Made by a program: the position numbers and the translations under genes. From NCBI GenBank assembly GCA_965178125.1, contig OZ237757.1:868001-932000 (forward strand): a stretch of 64,000 nt of DNA, read 5' to 3'. Source of the DNA: Bilabrum cf. latius. Lineage: Eukaryota > Bigyra: Bicosoecida > Bigyra > Bicosoecida. The number at the start of each line of letters is the position of its first letter. The stretch's first letter is position 1. Shown here one piece after another: positions 37,431 to 47,004 of the stretch. The notes under the pieces were generated by a model. The model was not told the origin of the DNA and did not search any database. It saw only the letters and a list, made by a program, of their open reading frames with translations.

Positions 37431-39501
37431 TCAGGCCACACTCGGTGGTAGTGCTGCGACAGGCCGTCCGTCACCAATGGAAGGAAGCACATCGGAAGGG
37501 AAGGGATAGGGAACTGGAGAGGCCGAGGCGCGCCCCATCCACCCTTGGCTGCTCCAGTGCCTGGGCGGGCCGCTGCCGCGCAACCTCAAGGGCGCCGTGG
37601 GCTGGAAGCAGGCGCGCATGGGCGCAGCGCAGCCTGACAGCAGCCCGAAGCATGCAGCACGAGCAGCAGGGGAATCGGGCCATGCGCCCGCCTCTGGTAT
37701 AGCTCCACAGGCTGGCTCGTCCGATGGACCCGGCAGTCTCCCCGGTTGGGCGCTGAGCTCGTGCAAGCAGCAGGCGTGGCTGCTGCAGGCTCGCTTGCAG
37801 GAGGCCACGGGGGCGGCGGGGCGCGGGCCGGGCACTCGGGGCTACCTGGAGGACGAGAGCAGCACGATGGGTGACGAGTGCTTCAGTCGGCTGTAGGACG
37901 ACCTCTGGCACTGGCGCCAGGTCGCGCTGGCGAGGCCCGACCGGATCCACGCAGGGACGCACGGGCTGGCGCGGGTGGCACTGGCGCTGCCTGATGCCGC
38001 CCGCGGTGCTGTGCTTCTGGCCGGGGCGCTGGTGCACAGCACGGACAGCCCCGCGCTCGTGGGCATGGCAATGCGGCACAGGGTGCTCGACCCAGTGGTA
38101 GCGTGCTATTTGGCCTCGTGTACCCGTGGCAGCGTGCTCGCGTCGTCGTGCCTGACCCTGCTGGACACAGCCAAGGGAAGGCAGGCGTGGAGGCAGACGG
38201 GCGTGGGTCTGCGGGAGGTGCTGTGGGCGGTGCGCAGGGCGGGGAGGGAGGCGAGGTTGGCTCGGGATAGAGTGAAAGCACTCGAGTAGGAAGAGGAAGA
38301 GGAAGAAGAAGAGGAAGAAAGAACAGAGGCACAGGCGAAGGGGAAAGGCAAGGAGGGGCCCGGTCGTCACGGGTTCGGCGCGGAGGCAGGGACCTCGAGG
38401 GGAGTGCAGGGGACCTCGAGGGCGGTGGAGGGGACCTCGAGGGCGGTGGAGGCGGCCCGCCGGCTGGAATCGTTCTGGAGCTCCCTGTCGAGAGACGCGG
38501 GGGTGCTGTGCGAGCTGGCGATCTCCCCGGGGCGGAGCGAGCAGGCGCGGGAGGCGAGAGCGAAGGTTTTCGACTGGATGAGCGAGCAGGCGCGGGGGGG
38601 TGGTTCCCATGTCTTTTCCTCTGCTGCATCGTCTTCCCAGCCGTCGGCCGCGATGGAATTGGGCGCAGGCACAGGTGTGGGCACGGGCTTTGCAACGGGT
38701 GCGGTGCACGACGCGCTGGAGGTGGTGCTGCGTGTTCCCTGGGACCCCCTTCTGGAGTCAATGGGTCGTCGGGGGTACATTGCTGCGGCCCCCGCCCCCG
38801 CCACTGCCTCGTCTCTGGGCACCAGTTCTTCCGACCCCACCGTGGGGGTCGGGCCTGGGGGGTCAGCCCCGAGCAGCCCTCCTGCGGGGGCAAGCCACGA
38901 GCAGCAGGTCTTGGATCCATCGGCGGGCAGCGGGCTCGGGGGCAAGCAAGGCAGTGGGGCAGAGGTGCCAGCCGCATCGCCGTCCCCCTCTGAGCCGTAG
39001 CCATCATCGTCATCATCATCGCCGTCCCCCTCTGAGCCGTAGCCATCGTCATCATCATCATCATAGTCATTATCGTCATCGCTGGGCGGCGAGGCAGCTA
39101 CTGGAGGGCCCCCCGGCCGGCCCCCTCCCCTGCAGCTGTGCCTGCGGAGGAGCCCCTCCACTGCTGCAAGCGATCAGGAGGGAGGCAAGACGCCCCCGAC
39201 CACTGCCACTGCCACTGCCACTGCCAGCGCAGGTGGAGGCGCGGGTGGGGGCGCCGGCGGAGCTGGCCTCAGGCTGTCCATCGGGGTGAGGGCGGTAGGG
39301 AGCGGCCCGAATGTGCCGGATGCAGACGGCGCGGAATCTCCCAGGGTCGTGGTAGACAGTGCGAATGGGACAAGCACTTCAGGTGCGAGGCCGAGGATAT
39401 CCGTGTCGGCCCCCAGGCTGCAGTGGGGGCAGCTGGCGGCACGGCGCGCTGAGGAAGACGAAGACGACGACCTCCCGAACGCCTTTGCAGGGCTAACTTG
39501 A
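30535..39501 (+). CDS. Giant PPP4R3/SMEK-like regulatory subunit of protein phosphatase 4
   Basis: A single uninterrupted frame from ATG 30535 (preceded by in-frame TGA 30532) to TGA 39499-39501, 2,988 residues, crossing 18 TAG codons: 30568, 30616, 30841, 31723, 31801, 31891, 32089, 32677, 32836, 33889, 36310, 36328, 37507, 37894, 38287, 38998, 39040 and 39064. SMEK features occur in order across these TAGs. An EVH1/PH-like N-domain runs from VKVYRTG...WKDAGVGYM to CDVSLSFNESGGCAAVW. Next come LEDVLRVLDEACEPTDREEL and the helical core ending WPGILGAMEWAP. Then LRLRFLSESLFPRSLDDP matches the family's conserved LDDP segment, followed by further ARM-like repeats to about 38290. The usual family length is about 850 residues. 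The excess is acidic, Ser/Gly-rich or homopolymeric insertions. It should target PP4 to substrates. The assignment rests on remote similarity. Confidence 0.72.
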
Positions 39502-39606
39502 AGCCATTACATAATTCCTTTCAAGTTTGTAGATGTTAGTTCGGCTCATCGGAAGTGTGAGCAGAGCACCACGCAATCTCAAGGCAAAAGCACAAAAAAG
39601 AACAAT

Positions 39607-39679
39607 CCGCGACAGCAGGATTCGAACCTGCGTCTGATGGAGTTAGAGTCCACTGTGCTAACCACTACACTATGTCGCG
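39607..39679 (-). tRNA. tRNA with anticodon CUA (decodes UAG), tRNA-Gln-like
   Basis: A 73-nt cloverleaf on the minus strand with no intron. The 7-bp acceptor stem (CGCGACA/TGTCGCG) is perfect. The D arm is GTGT-AGTGGTTA-GCAC, the anticodon stem GTGGA/TCCAT, the loop CTCTAAC with anticodon CTA, the variable loop 5 nt, and the T arm GCAGG-TTCGAAT-CCTGC. Discriminator is G73. A and B boxes match Pol III consensus, and a T6 terminator follows about 9 nt downstream. The short variable arm rules out standard Leu or Ser tRNAs. The D arm and the GGACTCTAA anticodon arm resemble eukaryotic tRNA-Gln, including ciliate CUA tRNAs as I recall them. C1-G72 with G73 is not the usual Gln acceptor end, so the charging enzyme is inferred. 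This gene supplies the decoder for the in-frame TAGs throughout the window. Confidence 0.93.
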
Positions 39680-39900
39680 ATCATCCTTCAAGGCGGATCC
39701 ATCATATACAAACATTTCAATGTCCTACTTAAATACATTGACTGGAAATTCTTATTGAATCCACTGTCTTCCTCTCACCACGATCTACTGCTGATAGGTC
39801 TGTCAGCAGTGGTCGTAATGCGTTTGATTTGTGCTTTGTGTACGAAACGCATGGCAGTCTTTGGACTTGAAAAAAAATGTTGGTGCCAAATCAATAGCAT

Positions 39901-40622
39901 TCAGCCCTCGTAAGAAGGAAAGCAGTCGGCAAACGTCTTTTTGCTATGCTTCGAATCTACATGTGCCTGCAACTGATCCTTGCGCTGGGTAACGCTGAAC
40001 GCCTGCCTGCATATCTGGCAAGTCTGGCCGGTCATTCCCGCTCGCTTCGCGATTCCTCCTGCTCCCCCGCCTGCGAGGGAAAAAGTAGCAGATTATCCAA
40101 CGGAAACCAATTCTTGTACATCGCAACGAGATATTACTGTTAGTAGTGCGGCATCTATGCTGCGGCCGGGACGAACAAAGCCTAAGCTGGGTCCCGTGCG
40201 GAGCCGGCATTGCGCCGAGGCTGATCTACAAGACTACAAACCTCACCTCCAGCTTTCTTTGCGCCCATTCGTCGTGCCTTATCCTCACGGGCCTTCTGCG
40301 GGACGAAATAATCGCGGTCAGGCTGAGTTACTCGATAGCAAGTGCTTGCGCGTTTGTGGCCTACAACACCCGCATGCCCCTCTCGTCAGAAATACAGACC
40401 GAAATGACCAACAAAGCCCATACAAGAGGAATCAAACCACATACGTTACATTGGTTTCATATCGGGCAAAGATAACCTTGTGCTGGTCAGCTGAGTGGTG
40501 CCCATGCGATCGCAACGACACGCGTAGCAGGGCGCTGGCAAGCGGCGCATCGGCACAAAAGGCTGGCATCATGAACTCCTCCATCTTACCTTGTTTTTAG
40601 CGGCATTAGATCCCTTTCCCAT
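39901..40622 (-). CDS. Small C2H2 zinc-finger protein (ZNF706 / At2g23090-like)
   Basis: Three exons, 40622-40590, 40295-40247 and 40070-39901, join in phase with consensus sites to encode 83 residues. It begins MGKGSNAAKNK, continues with a Lys/Arg-rich stretch (KAREDKARRMGAKKAGG), then a single C2H2 finger with spacing CQIC-x12-H-x4-H, and ends SKKTFADCFPSYEG. This order (basic 4F5-like N-terminus, one finger, C-terminal CFP) matches a small, widely conserved eukaryotic family of unknown molecular role, represented by human ZNF706 and plant At2g23090. It contains no TAG and stops with TGA. All exons are too short to stand out as open frames, which is why the gene is easily missed. Confidence 0.8.
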
Positions 40623-40805
40623 TATGAAGCTCTGGCACGGAATCTGGCGTGCTGTTCTCGCAGGGACTAGAGCAGGGATTGGAGCGGCGCCGCGCACTGC
40701 CACAGCCTGAAGCCATGATGAGATCACCAGCCAGGTCCTGATCCCCGCCGCAACCGAGAAGAATCATGAGAATCAAACGAGCGCAGGTTGGTACACTGTA
40801 TTCTG

Positions 40806-41965
40806 TCAATCGCCGCCAGCTTCACCCGCACCCCCCTTCGCTGCACTGCCCTCCCCACCCACGCCTCCTGCTTCCTCCTCACCGTGTTCCCTGAACCACG
40901 CAAGCACGTCCTCGTACTTTAGCGGGCCCCCAAACACATCCAGCGCACTTCCGATGGCCAGGTCCACCCGCCCCCTCCCCTCCCTCCGCACCACCTCGCA
41001 GTCCTCAAGGGACCGCACACCCCCCGCATAGGTGACCGGCACCGCGCACGCCTCCCCGAGCAGCCGCACTAGGCCCAGGTCCACCCCCGCCTGCTTGCCC
41101 TCCACGTCCACCCCGTGCACCAGCAGCTCGGCGCAGTGTTCCCCAAGCCGCTTCAGCAGGCCGGTGTCCACCACCTCGTCGGTCCACTTCTGCCAGCGGT
41201 CCGTGACCACCACCAGCTCCGTGCCCGCCTCCACTGCATCCCCCGCCGCCACCTCGTCGCCCGCTGCCCCGACCACTTCGTCCACTTCCACCGCCGCACC
41301 CTCGCTGCTCCTCCTCTTTCTCTTCCTCCTCCTGCACGACACGTCCAGCACCAGCCTCTCCCGCCCCACCGCTGCCTCCAGGGCACCAAGACGGTCCCAG
41401 TCGATGCGCCCCCCAGAAAATACGTAGCTCGTGACGATCACATGACTGGCACCCGCGTCCAAATATTCCTTTGCGTTGGCAGGAGTGACGCCTCCGCCCA
41501 GCTGCAGGCCGCCCGGATACGCCTTGAGAGCAGCAAGGGCAGCTTCCTCGTTCCCGGGGCCGAGTTTGATGACATGACCACCAGTCAGACCATCGCGCTG
41601 ATATAACCTGCGACAAAAATCCAATGTGAATTGCGCTGTGTGCCATCTCTCTGTCAATGGATCCGAGCAACGCGGAAATCTACCGAATCATGGTCGCTAC
41701 AGCAAGGATAACGGATGGATTTCACGTCGTCAGAACATTGACATGGAGCTATTGTCCAATTTATGCCACACATACGATAAACTCACTTCGCAAAAAAGTC
41801 GCTCGGCTGATCAGCTTCGAAGTTCGTCACAGCCTCGCCAGCAGACGACGTGTCACCGGATGCTGACCGCTCCTCTGGCTTCGATGTCGTTGCATCGCGC
41901 AGCGTCGATCCCACAATTTGCTTTACCTTACCGGCATGCAGATCGATGCAAGGGCGGAACCGCAT
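40806..41965 (-). CDS. HIS6: Phosphoribosylformimino-AICAR phosphate isomerase (HisA/HIS6)
   Basis: Fourth step of histidine biosynthesis, a TIM-barrel isomerase. Exon 1 (41965-41787) and exon 2 (41607-40806) join in phase 2 (AA/G encodes Lys) to give 326 residues. The N-terminus [22 protein letters not shown] carries the catalytic Asp and is the eukaryotic HIS6 form. Later segments are [51 protein letters not shown] and [19 protein letters not shown] basic, low-complexity insertion of about 40 residues interrupts the barrel after [15 protein letters not shown], and the C-terminus is Gly/Glu-rich. Stop is TGA 40806-40808. No in-frame TAG. It is divergent from LSM1, with 119 bp between the start codons. 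Confidence 0.92.
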
Positions 41966-42084
41966 TTCTTGGATTCCTCTCCTGCTCGGCGTTCGTCATA
42001 TCAAGGAACCTTCATGAAGCACTCCACGAACCGCTCGAGCGAGAATCCAAGCATTTCAGCTGGCAGCTAATACGTTTCGTGCCG

Positions 42085-42829
42085 ATGTCAGAACGAGGAA
42101 GGCCTAGAGAGCTCCCACCACCGATGGATGGTGCTATTTCGCTTGTCGAGCAGTTGGACTGTGAGATGCTCGCAATTCAGGGCGAGCCCGGTTGGTATGC
42201 GCGGGCGTTGAAATGCAGTCACATAATTGGTATTGAGCCAGCCTTGGTATCAGTCTCCATCACCTGTTGAGTTCTGACATGGTTGCCCTTCGCCACCGCA
42301 GAGCAAGTTCTGGTGATCCTGCGCGACGGCAAGCAAATCCGAGGGACGCTACGGACCTTCGACCAGTTCTGTGAGTTGAGTTTGAGGCGGTGTAGCGATA
42401 ATGAAGCTTTATGTTCAGACAGGTTGTCTTAGAATCGCCAAGTGTATCCGTCCCCGCGGGCAATCGACCACGACCATGTTCCCGATGAGTTCCAACTGCT
42501 GCTGCGCAGCCAACGTCGCTCTCGAGGGCGCCATCCTCCGCACGATGCGAGGCAAGTACTACTCTGACACGTCTCTGGGCTTGTACATGGTGCGCGGCGA
42601 CCAGGTGCAGGTTGTGGCGGAAGTGGACCCCGCCGTGGAGGAGTCGCTGCTGGGCGCCATGCGCAAGGTCAAACCGGAACAAGTGGAGGAGCTGGCCCAG
42701 AAGGACCTCGCCCAGGAGGAGGCTGCAGCGGCAGGTGCTGATGAGGGAGAGGGTGGAGGTGCTGCGGCTGCTGCCCTGCCAGTGCCCCAAGCCGCACCCG
42801 GCTAGGCGTGGGCCATAGGGCTGGACTGA
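42085..42829 (+). CDS. LSM1: LSM1, Sm-like mRNA-decay protein, with a splice-generated UAG
   Basis: Subunit of the cytoplasmic LSM1-7 ring that promotes decapping of deadenylated mRNA. Exons 42085-42160, 42302-42370 and 42510-42829 join in phase (154 residues, stop TGA 42827-42829). Sm1 is VLVILRDGKQIRGTLRTFDQF, followed by SNVALEGAILRTM. Sm2 is DTSLGLYMVRGDQVQVVAEVD, and the C-terminus is acidic/Ala-rich. The first junction joins T to AG, so the mature codon after SLVEQLD is UAG, directly before QVLVILRDG. In plant, animal and yeast LSM1 this residue is Lys or Arg, a polar position that suits Gln. A second TAG at 42803-42805 lies eight codons before the TGA. ATG 42124 is an alternative internal start. 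Confidence 0.88.
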
Positions 42830-43470
42830 TGCAACTTGAAGGGGCTTGCGAGCGAAACCCCGCGTCATACCAGATGCCCGCCTAATTGGTTCAAATTGCG
42901 CGCAGCAGGATGAATCTGCTTTGGCACCAGAAGAGAAGAGGGGGAGGGGGAGGGGGCCGGCAGCAAGGGCTGCACACGCCTGTGTAGGTAGGTGGCAGAG
43001 GTTACCAGCGCCCGACCGACCGACCAACCGACCGAGCCACTGGACCAGGGGGTTCGATTCCACGAGGGGATGGGCTGCACTGTTGCTGGCTTCCAGTTTC
43101 CACGACGACGTCAGGCTGCTTGGCACTCTCCCTGTGTCAGCTGCCAAGTGCCCCCTGCCAGTGGAGTGGAGGAGCACGCGTGCACATCGGTGCGCTGCCG
43201 GGCGCAGCTGGCGGTCGCACAAGCTTCCATGTAGGTCCTTTTGGTCAAGACCTGCGAGACTAAGCTGAGCTGCAAGCTACAACTTGCTGCAAAGCGCTGA
43301 ACTTTGCTTGATTGAGGAACCTTCATCTGCCCTGGCCAGTGGCCACCGTGCAACCATGGGATGGAGAAGCATAGAAGAGCAGTGTCGTGCACGATGCTAC
43401 ACCAATTTAAACCGACTAGTTATATCTTGTTCATGTCAACGGTAAGCTAAGCGTTCGAGTGATTCATTGA
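42830..43470. other. Intergenic region
   Basis: No gene is recognised between LSM1 and the LRR protein gene. Both are on the plus strand. It may hold an unresolved first exon of the LRR gene, for example an ATG at 43484 followed by a possible GTGAGC donor. Confidence 0.45.
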
Positions 43471-46218
43471 AGGCTTTGCGTATATGCCCCTCAACTTCCG
43501 CTGGTGAGCGCTGGCAAAATCCGATCGTGCTGCGCGCAGGCTGTTCTGGGTATCGCATGCACGGCCAACTCGCTTCAAATTCAGTTCAGTAAATCTGGCT
43601 CATCGATAGTTAGAGAAGGTAAAGTGGTGACAAACAAAGTATTTGCTGCAATGGAACGAAGGATGTCGTCGGGCGATAGGATCCATCTATCCCTTCCTGA
43701 AGCGGGCGGGAAGGCTTTTCACGAAGTCGTACAAATAATCGCCTAGGGCAAGACGTAGGCGTATCCTTTGTTCGTGACGGGGGGCGCTGATGTGCGAGCC
43801 GCAGTTTGCGAAGGCTTGGGCAGGGCTATCGGATCTAGCCGTAACATATCGAAACTCGAAATCGCACTCGCGACGAGAGTTGGTCAAAAAAACGACCAAT
43901 ATTCGTGCTTCGTTGCTATAGCTCGAGCAGTGAAGGCCAGTCGAAGTATTACCACGCTGGCTGTGATCGGCGGTGGCATTCCCGACACGTGGATCAAGGA
44001 GTGGGCCGATGCCATCGACGGGCATCCCACGCTGCTAGAATTCTACTTCAACGAGCAGAAGATCTCTACAGTAGGCGCCAAGCAACTTCTGCGCGCCGCC
44101 CTCCGCAGCCCCAACCTGATCCACCTGAGCCTGGCACGCAACCGTCTGGGCGACACTGGGGGCGCTGGTCTCGCCGAGACCATGCGCCTCGCTACATGGC
44201 CAGGAGGGGCTTCTGGCCCGCTGCATCACCTGGACCTGTATGGCACCGGCATAACGAACAATGGAGCAGATTCCCTAACACAAGCCCTCAAGAGCACAAG
44301 CTGCCAGCTCCCGCTGATGCACCTCTCCGGTCTAGAGCTCGATCACAAACGGACCGAGGCGATGAACACCGCGCTGCGACTGCAGTCCAGAAGGGCTAGA
44401 GCGGCCAGCGCGCTCCTACAGAAGGCTCCCACGGCGGGTCGCGCCCTCGCCCTGCTCCGACTGGAGGCGCCATTCTCCTCCTCGCGATCGTGGACCACAG
44501 GCGATGCGGCTTCATTCGTGGCACAGGCCCTGGAGAACGAGAGGGCGCAAAACAGGACAGAGGTGCTGCGGCGACTGGTCGATGCCATGCAGCGGAGGGG
44601 ACGGGTCGAGGAGAGAGCGAGGCGCGTGGGTGGGCGGGCGCTTCCGCAGCTTGGGCCCGGTCCCGTCGATCTTGCCAAGGCAGGCTCGGTGCAATCGAGC
44701 TGGCCCATCATGACGGAAGCGATGCGACAGACTGGTCATGCAACTGCTGACCTGGCAGAATCGTGCCGGGGTCTTTTAAGGCGAATCGCCCGGGCATTTA
44801 ATCATGTTGCCGACCCCGAGGACGACGACGAGGACGAGGACAAGCGTGGTACCGGACTAGCAATCAGCGAGAGATTATTGGGCGGGAGCAGCGCTCCGGG
44901 GCAGTGGAGTGAAGCAAGCGTAAAACTGGCGGTGCAGGTGATGCAGGGCAACGCCGGCATTCCAGCCTTCGACAAGATGGACCAGGACGAGCGCAAGCAG
45001 ATGCACAGTATGGCAAGGCTATATCTCCTGTCGGTGCTGCCGCAGGATGGGGCGGTCGAAGCGGCATCGCGAGCAGGATTGGCTTCCGATCACATATGTT
45101 CGGCGCGCCTAGCAGCGGACTGGCAGTGCTCTGCGCTCGAGCTGCAACTTCGCAACGCCTGGAACGAAGCGATGAAGTAGAAGCGCCAAGCAGAGGCCGA
45201 GGCGGAGAGGAAGAGACAGTAGGGAAAGAAGGCCGCGGCAGAGTAGAAGCGCCAAGCAGAGGCCGAGGCGGAGAGGAAGAGACAGTAGGGAAAGAAGGCC
45301 GCGGCAGAGTAGAAGCGCCAAGCAGAGGCCGAGGCGGAGAGGAAGAGACAGTAGGGAAAGAAGGCCGCGGCAGAGTAGAAGCGCCAAGCAGAGGCCGAGG
45401 CGGAGAGGAAGAGACAGTAGGGAAAGAAGGCCGCGGCAGAGTAGAAGCGCCAAGCAGAGGCCGAGGCGGAGAGGAAGAGACAGTAGGGAAAGAAGGCCGC
45501 GGCAGAGTAGAAGCGCCAAGCAGAGGCCGAGGCGGAGAGGAAGAGACAGTAGGGAAAGAAGGCCGCGGCAGAGTAGAAGCGCCAAGCAGAGGCCGAGGCG
45601 GAGAGGAAGAGACAGTAGGGAAAGAAGGCCGCGGCAGAGTAGAAGCGCCAAGCAGAGGCCACGGCTCTGTGGCCATAGGCAAGGATCTTAGATTCGGTTG
45701 TCAGCACGGCAGTCGCAGGGATAGCGGTGGTTGTGCTACTAGGAGGGGTGGCAGCATGTCCGTGTTGCTGGTGCGTGTGGCCTGTGCTGCTCTACCTCGG
45801 GTTGGTGGCAGGGGACAACGATGGCGATGGTGATGGTGATGGCGATGGCGATGGCGAGGACGATAGCGATGGCGATGACGATAGCGATGGCGACGACGAT
45901 GGCGACGATGGTCGCGACGACGGTAGAGGCAACGATGGTGATGATCGTACTAATGACAGTGGTGGCAAGGAGAAGAAGAAAAAGAAAAAGAAGGGTAGGA
46001 GCCGGAGGAGGGGTGGAGGGGAGGGGCCAATATCACCAACCAGTGGGCATGCATTCACTGCAGGCGAGTCGAGCTCCCCGCGCAATACCGTGGAGCCACC
46101 AGAAGTTCCCAGTCAGGACTTGGGCTCCCAGACTGATCAATTGGCTCACGATCCCACCTCCAACGAGTCGCTCCAGAGGCAGCACACCGGGGAGTCGGAC
46201 TGCGGGGACCCCACTTGA
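43471..46218 (+). CDS. LRR protein with UAG-containing coiled-coil repeats and a membrane segment (5' end unresolved)
   Basis: The frame is open from 43471 to TGA 46216-46218. The first in-frame ATG is 43651 (855 residues from there), but coding-like sequence precedes it. Order: ribonuclease-inhibitor-type LRRs (NLIHLSLARNRLGDTGGAGLAE, LHHLDLYGTGITNNGADSL), a helical region, then a Lys/Arg/Glu/Ala-rich coiled coil of 22-residue repeats. A hydrophobic segment rich in Val/Ala/Cys (VVSTAVAGIAVVVLLGGVAA), an Asp-Gly run, a Lys cluster and a polar tail follow. TAG codons occur at 43744, 43756, 45178 onward (two per repeat unit) and 45676, 18 in all. Read as Gln the repeat is a regular charged helix (AEQKRQAEAEAERKRQQGKK). 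With UAG as stop, the repeat, membrane segment and tail would all be lost. Function unknown. Confidence 0.68.
45178..45660 (+). repeat. 66-bp tandem repeat, seven copies plus a partial, two UAG codons per unit
   Basis: Perfect or near-perfect 66-bp (22-codon) units begin every 66 bp from 45178 to 45640. In the frame of the LRR protein, TAG is codon 1 and codon 15 of each unit (45178+66k and 45220+66k). Because 66 is a multiple of three, two other frames are also open, but only the LRR frame connects to coding sequence on both sides. Confidence 0.95.
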
Positions 46219-46491
46219 ATACCGGCGCGCTCACCTGCTACAGACAACGCCACGTATTCAAGAGGGCGAACGGGCGGGACAAATGCAGCTGCGTCCCTTC
46301 TTCAGCCATCATACTGTTAGATTTGTAGTCCGGCCCAAGCCCTCCTGGGCCAGCTGCAGCCTGATGAGCCTGATGAGGGCTCGGCAAGGAAACCCGGAAA
46401 AACGAACGAGCCAAAACCAACCAGGCGAAAAAAAAGCACCATCCTAAACGGGAAGCCAAATTTAGGGAGCGCCTAGTATTGTCCTTACTAG

Positions 46492-47004
46492 ATGCTGAGG
46501 CGCATTGCTAGCCATGCAAAACACGGCGCGCAGATAGGATATTTGCACTAGCTGAGGCAATTCGTTTCGGCTGCGAGGGACGAGCCCAAGCTAGTCCTGG
46601 TTGTTCGCTCCGACTTGAAAATGGGAAAAGGTAAAATTGCGTCACAGTGTGCCCATGCAGCTGTGAGCGCGTACAAAAATGTGTCTCTATTGCGCAAAGG
46701 AAGCTCAAGTCTATGCACTGGAAAGTTGCTCGGTAGTGATTCAAATGGCGGCGTGCACTCGGACTGGATGAAATGGATGAAGAGCTGGGAAAGAATTGGC
46801 CAGGCTAAGATAGTTGTCAAAGCACGGTCGGAAGACGAGCTACTGTAGGTGTGCCAAAAAGCGAGCGAGCTGCACTTGCCGATTGCGACAGTGCGCGATG
46901 CGGGCCGCACAGAGATTGAGGCAGGGACGCTGACGGTGGCAGCGCTTGGGCCGGCCCCCGGGTACAAGCTGGACAAGGTGACAGGCAACCTGCCGCTGCT
47001 CTGA
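46492..47004 (+). CDS. PTRH2: Peptidyl-tRNA hydrolase 2 (PTH2 family)
   Basis: Releases tRNA from peptidyl-tRNA shed by ribosomes. The 170-residue frame runs from ATG 46492 to TGA 47002-47004. The PTH2 core is clear: LVLVVRSDLKMGKGKIASQCAHAAVSAYK with the catalytic Lys/His region, WERIGQAKIVVKA, RDAGRTEIEAGTLTVAALGPAP and LDKVTGNLPLL. The N-terminus (MLRRIASHAKHG) is basic, so mitochondrial location is possible. TAG codons occur at 46549 (N-terminal leader) and 46846 (between EDELL and VCQKASELHLP, inside a core helix where relatives have variable, mostly polar residues). Stopping at 46846 would delete the DAGRT motif, so UAG must be read. No intron. Confidence 0.92.

Noticed and set aside
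39607-39679. Pyrrolysine insertion at UAG
   Set aside because: tRNA-Pyl has an unusual small D loop and variable region. This tRNA is a canonical eukaryotic cloverleaf, and UAG occurs in genes unrelated to methylamine metabolism. No PylS-like gene is seen.
39607-39679. UAG = Leu, as in one rhizarian and in some algal mitochondria
   Set aside because: A Leu tRNA should have a long variable arm, and this one has five bases. LSM1 and Vti1 sites are polar in relatives. It is kept as a second hypothesis because of Rab1 and the P2X TM1 site.
43040-43070. Possible second tRNA (GGTTCGATTCC box)
   Set aside because: No acceptor, D or anticodon stems can be folded around it.
43484-43540. A 36-nt intron giving the LRR gene the start MPLNFRW
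   Set aside because: Donor and acceptor dinucleotides exist, but the other introns here are roughly 90 nt or longer, so the 5' end is left open.
45090-45707. Open frames on the minus strand and in another plus frame across the 66-bp repeat
   Set aside because: Any frame without a stop in one unit stays open through all units. Only the LRR frame connects to coding sequence and a TGA on both sides.
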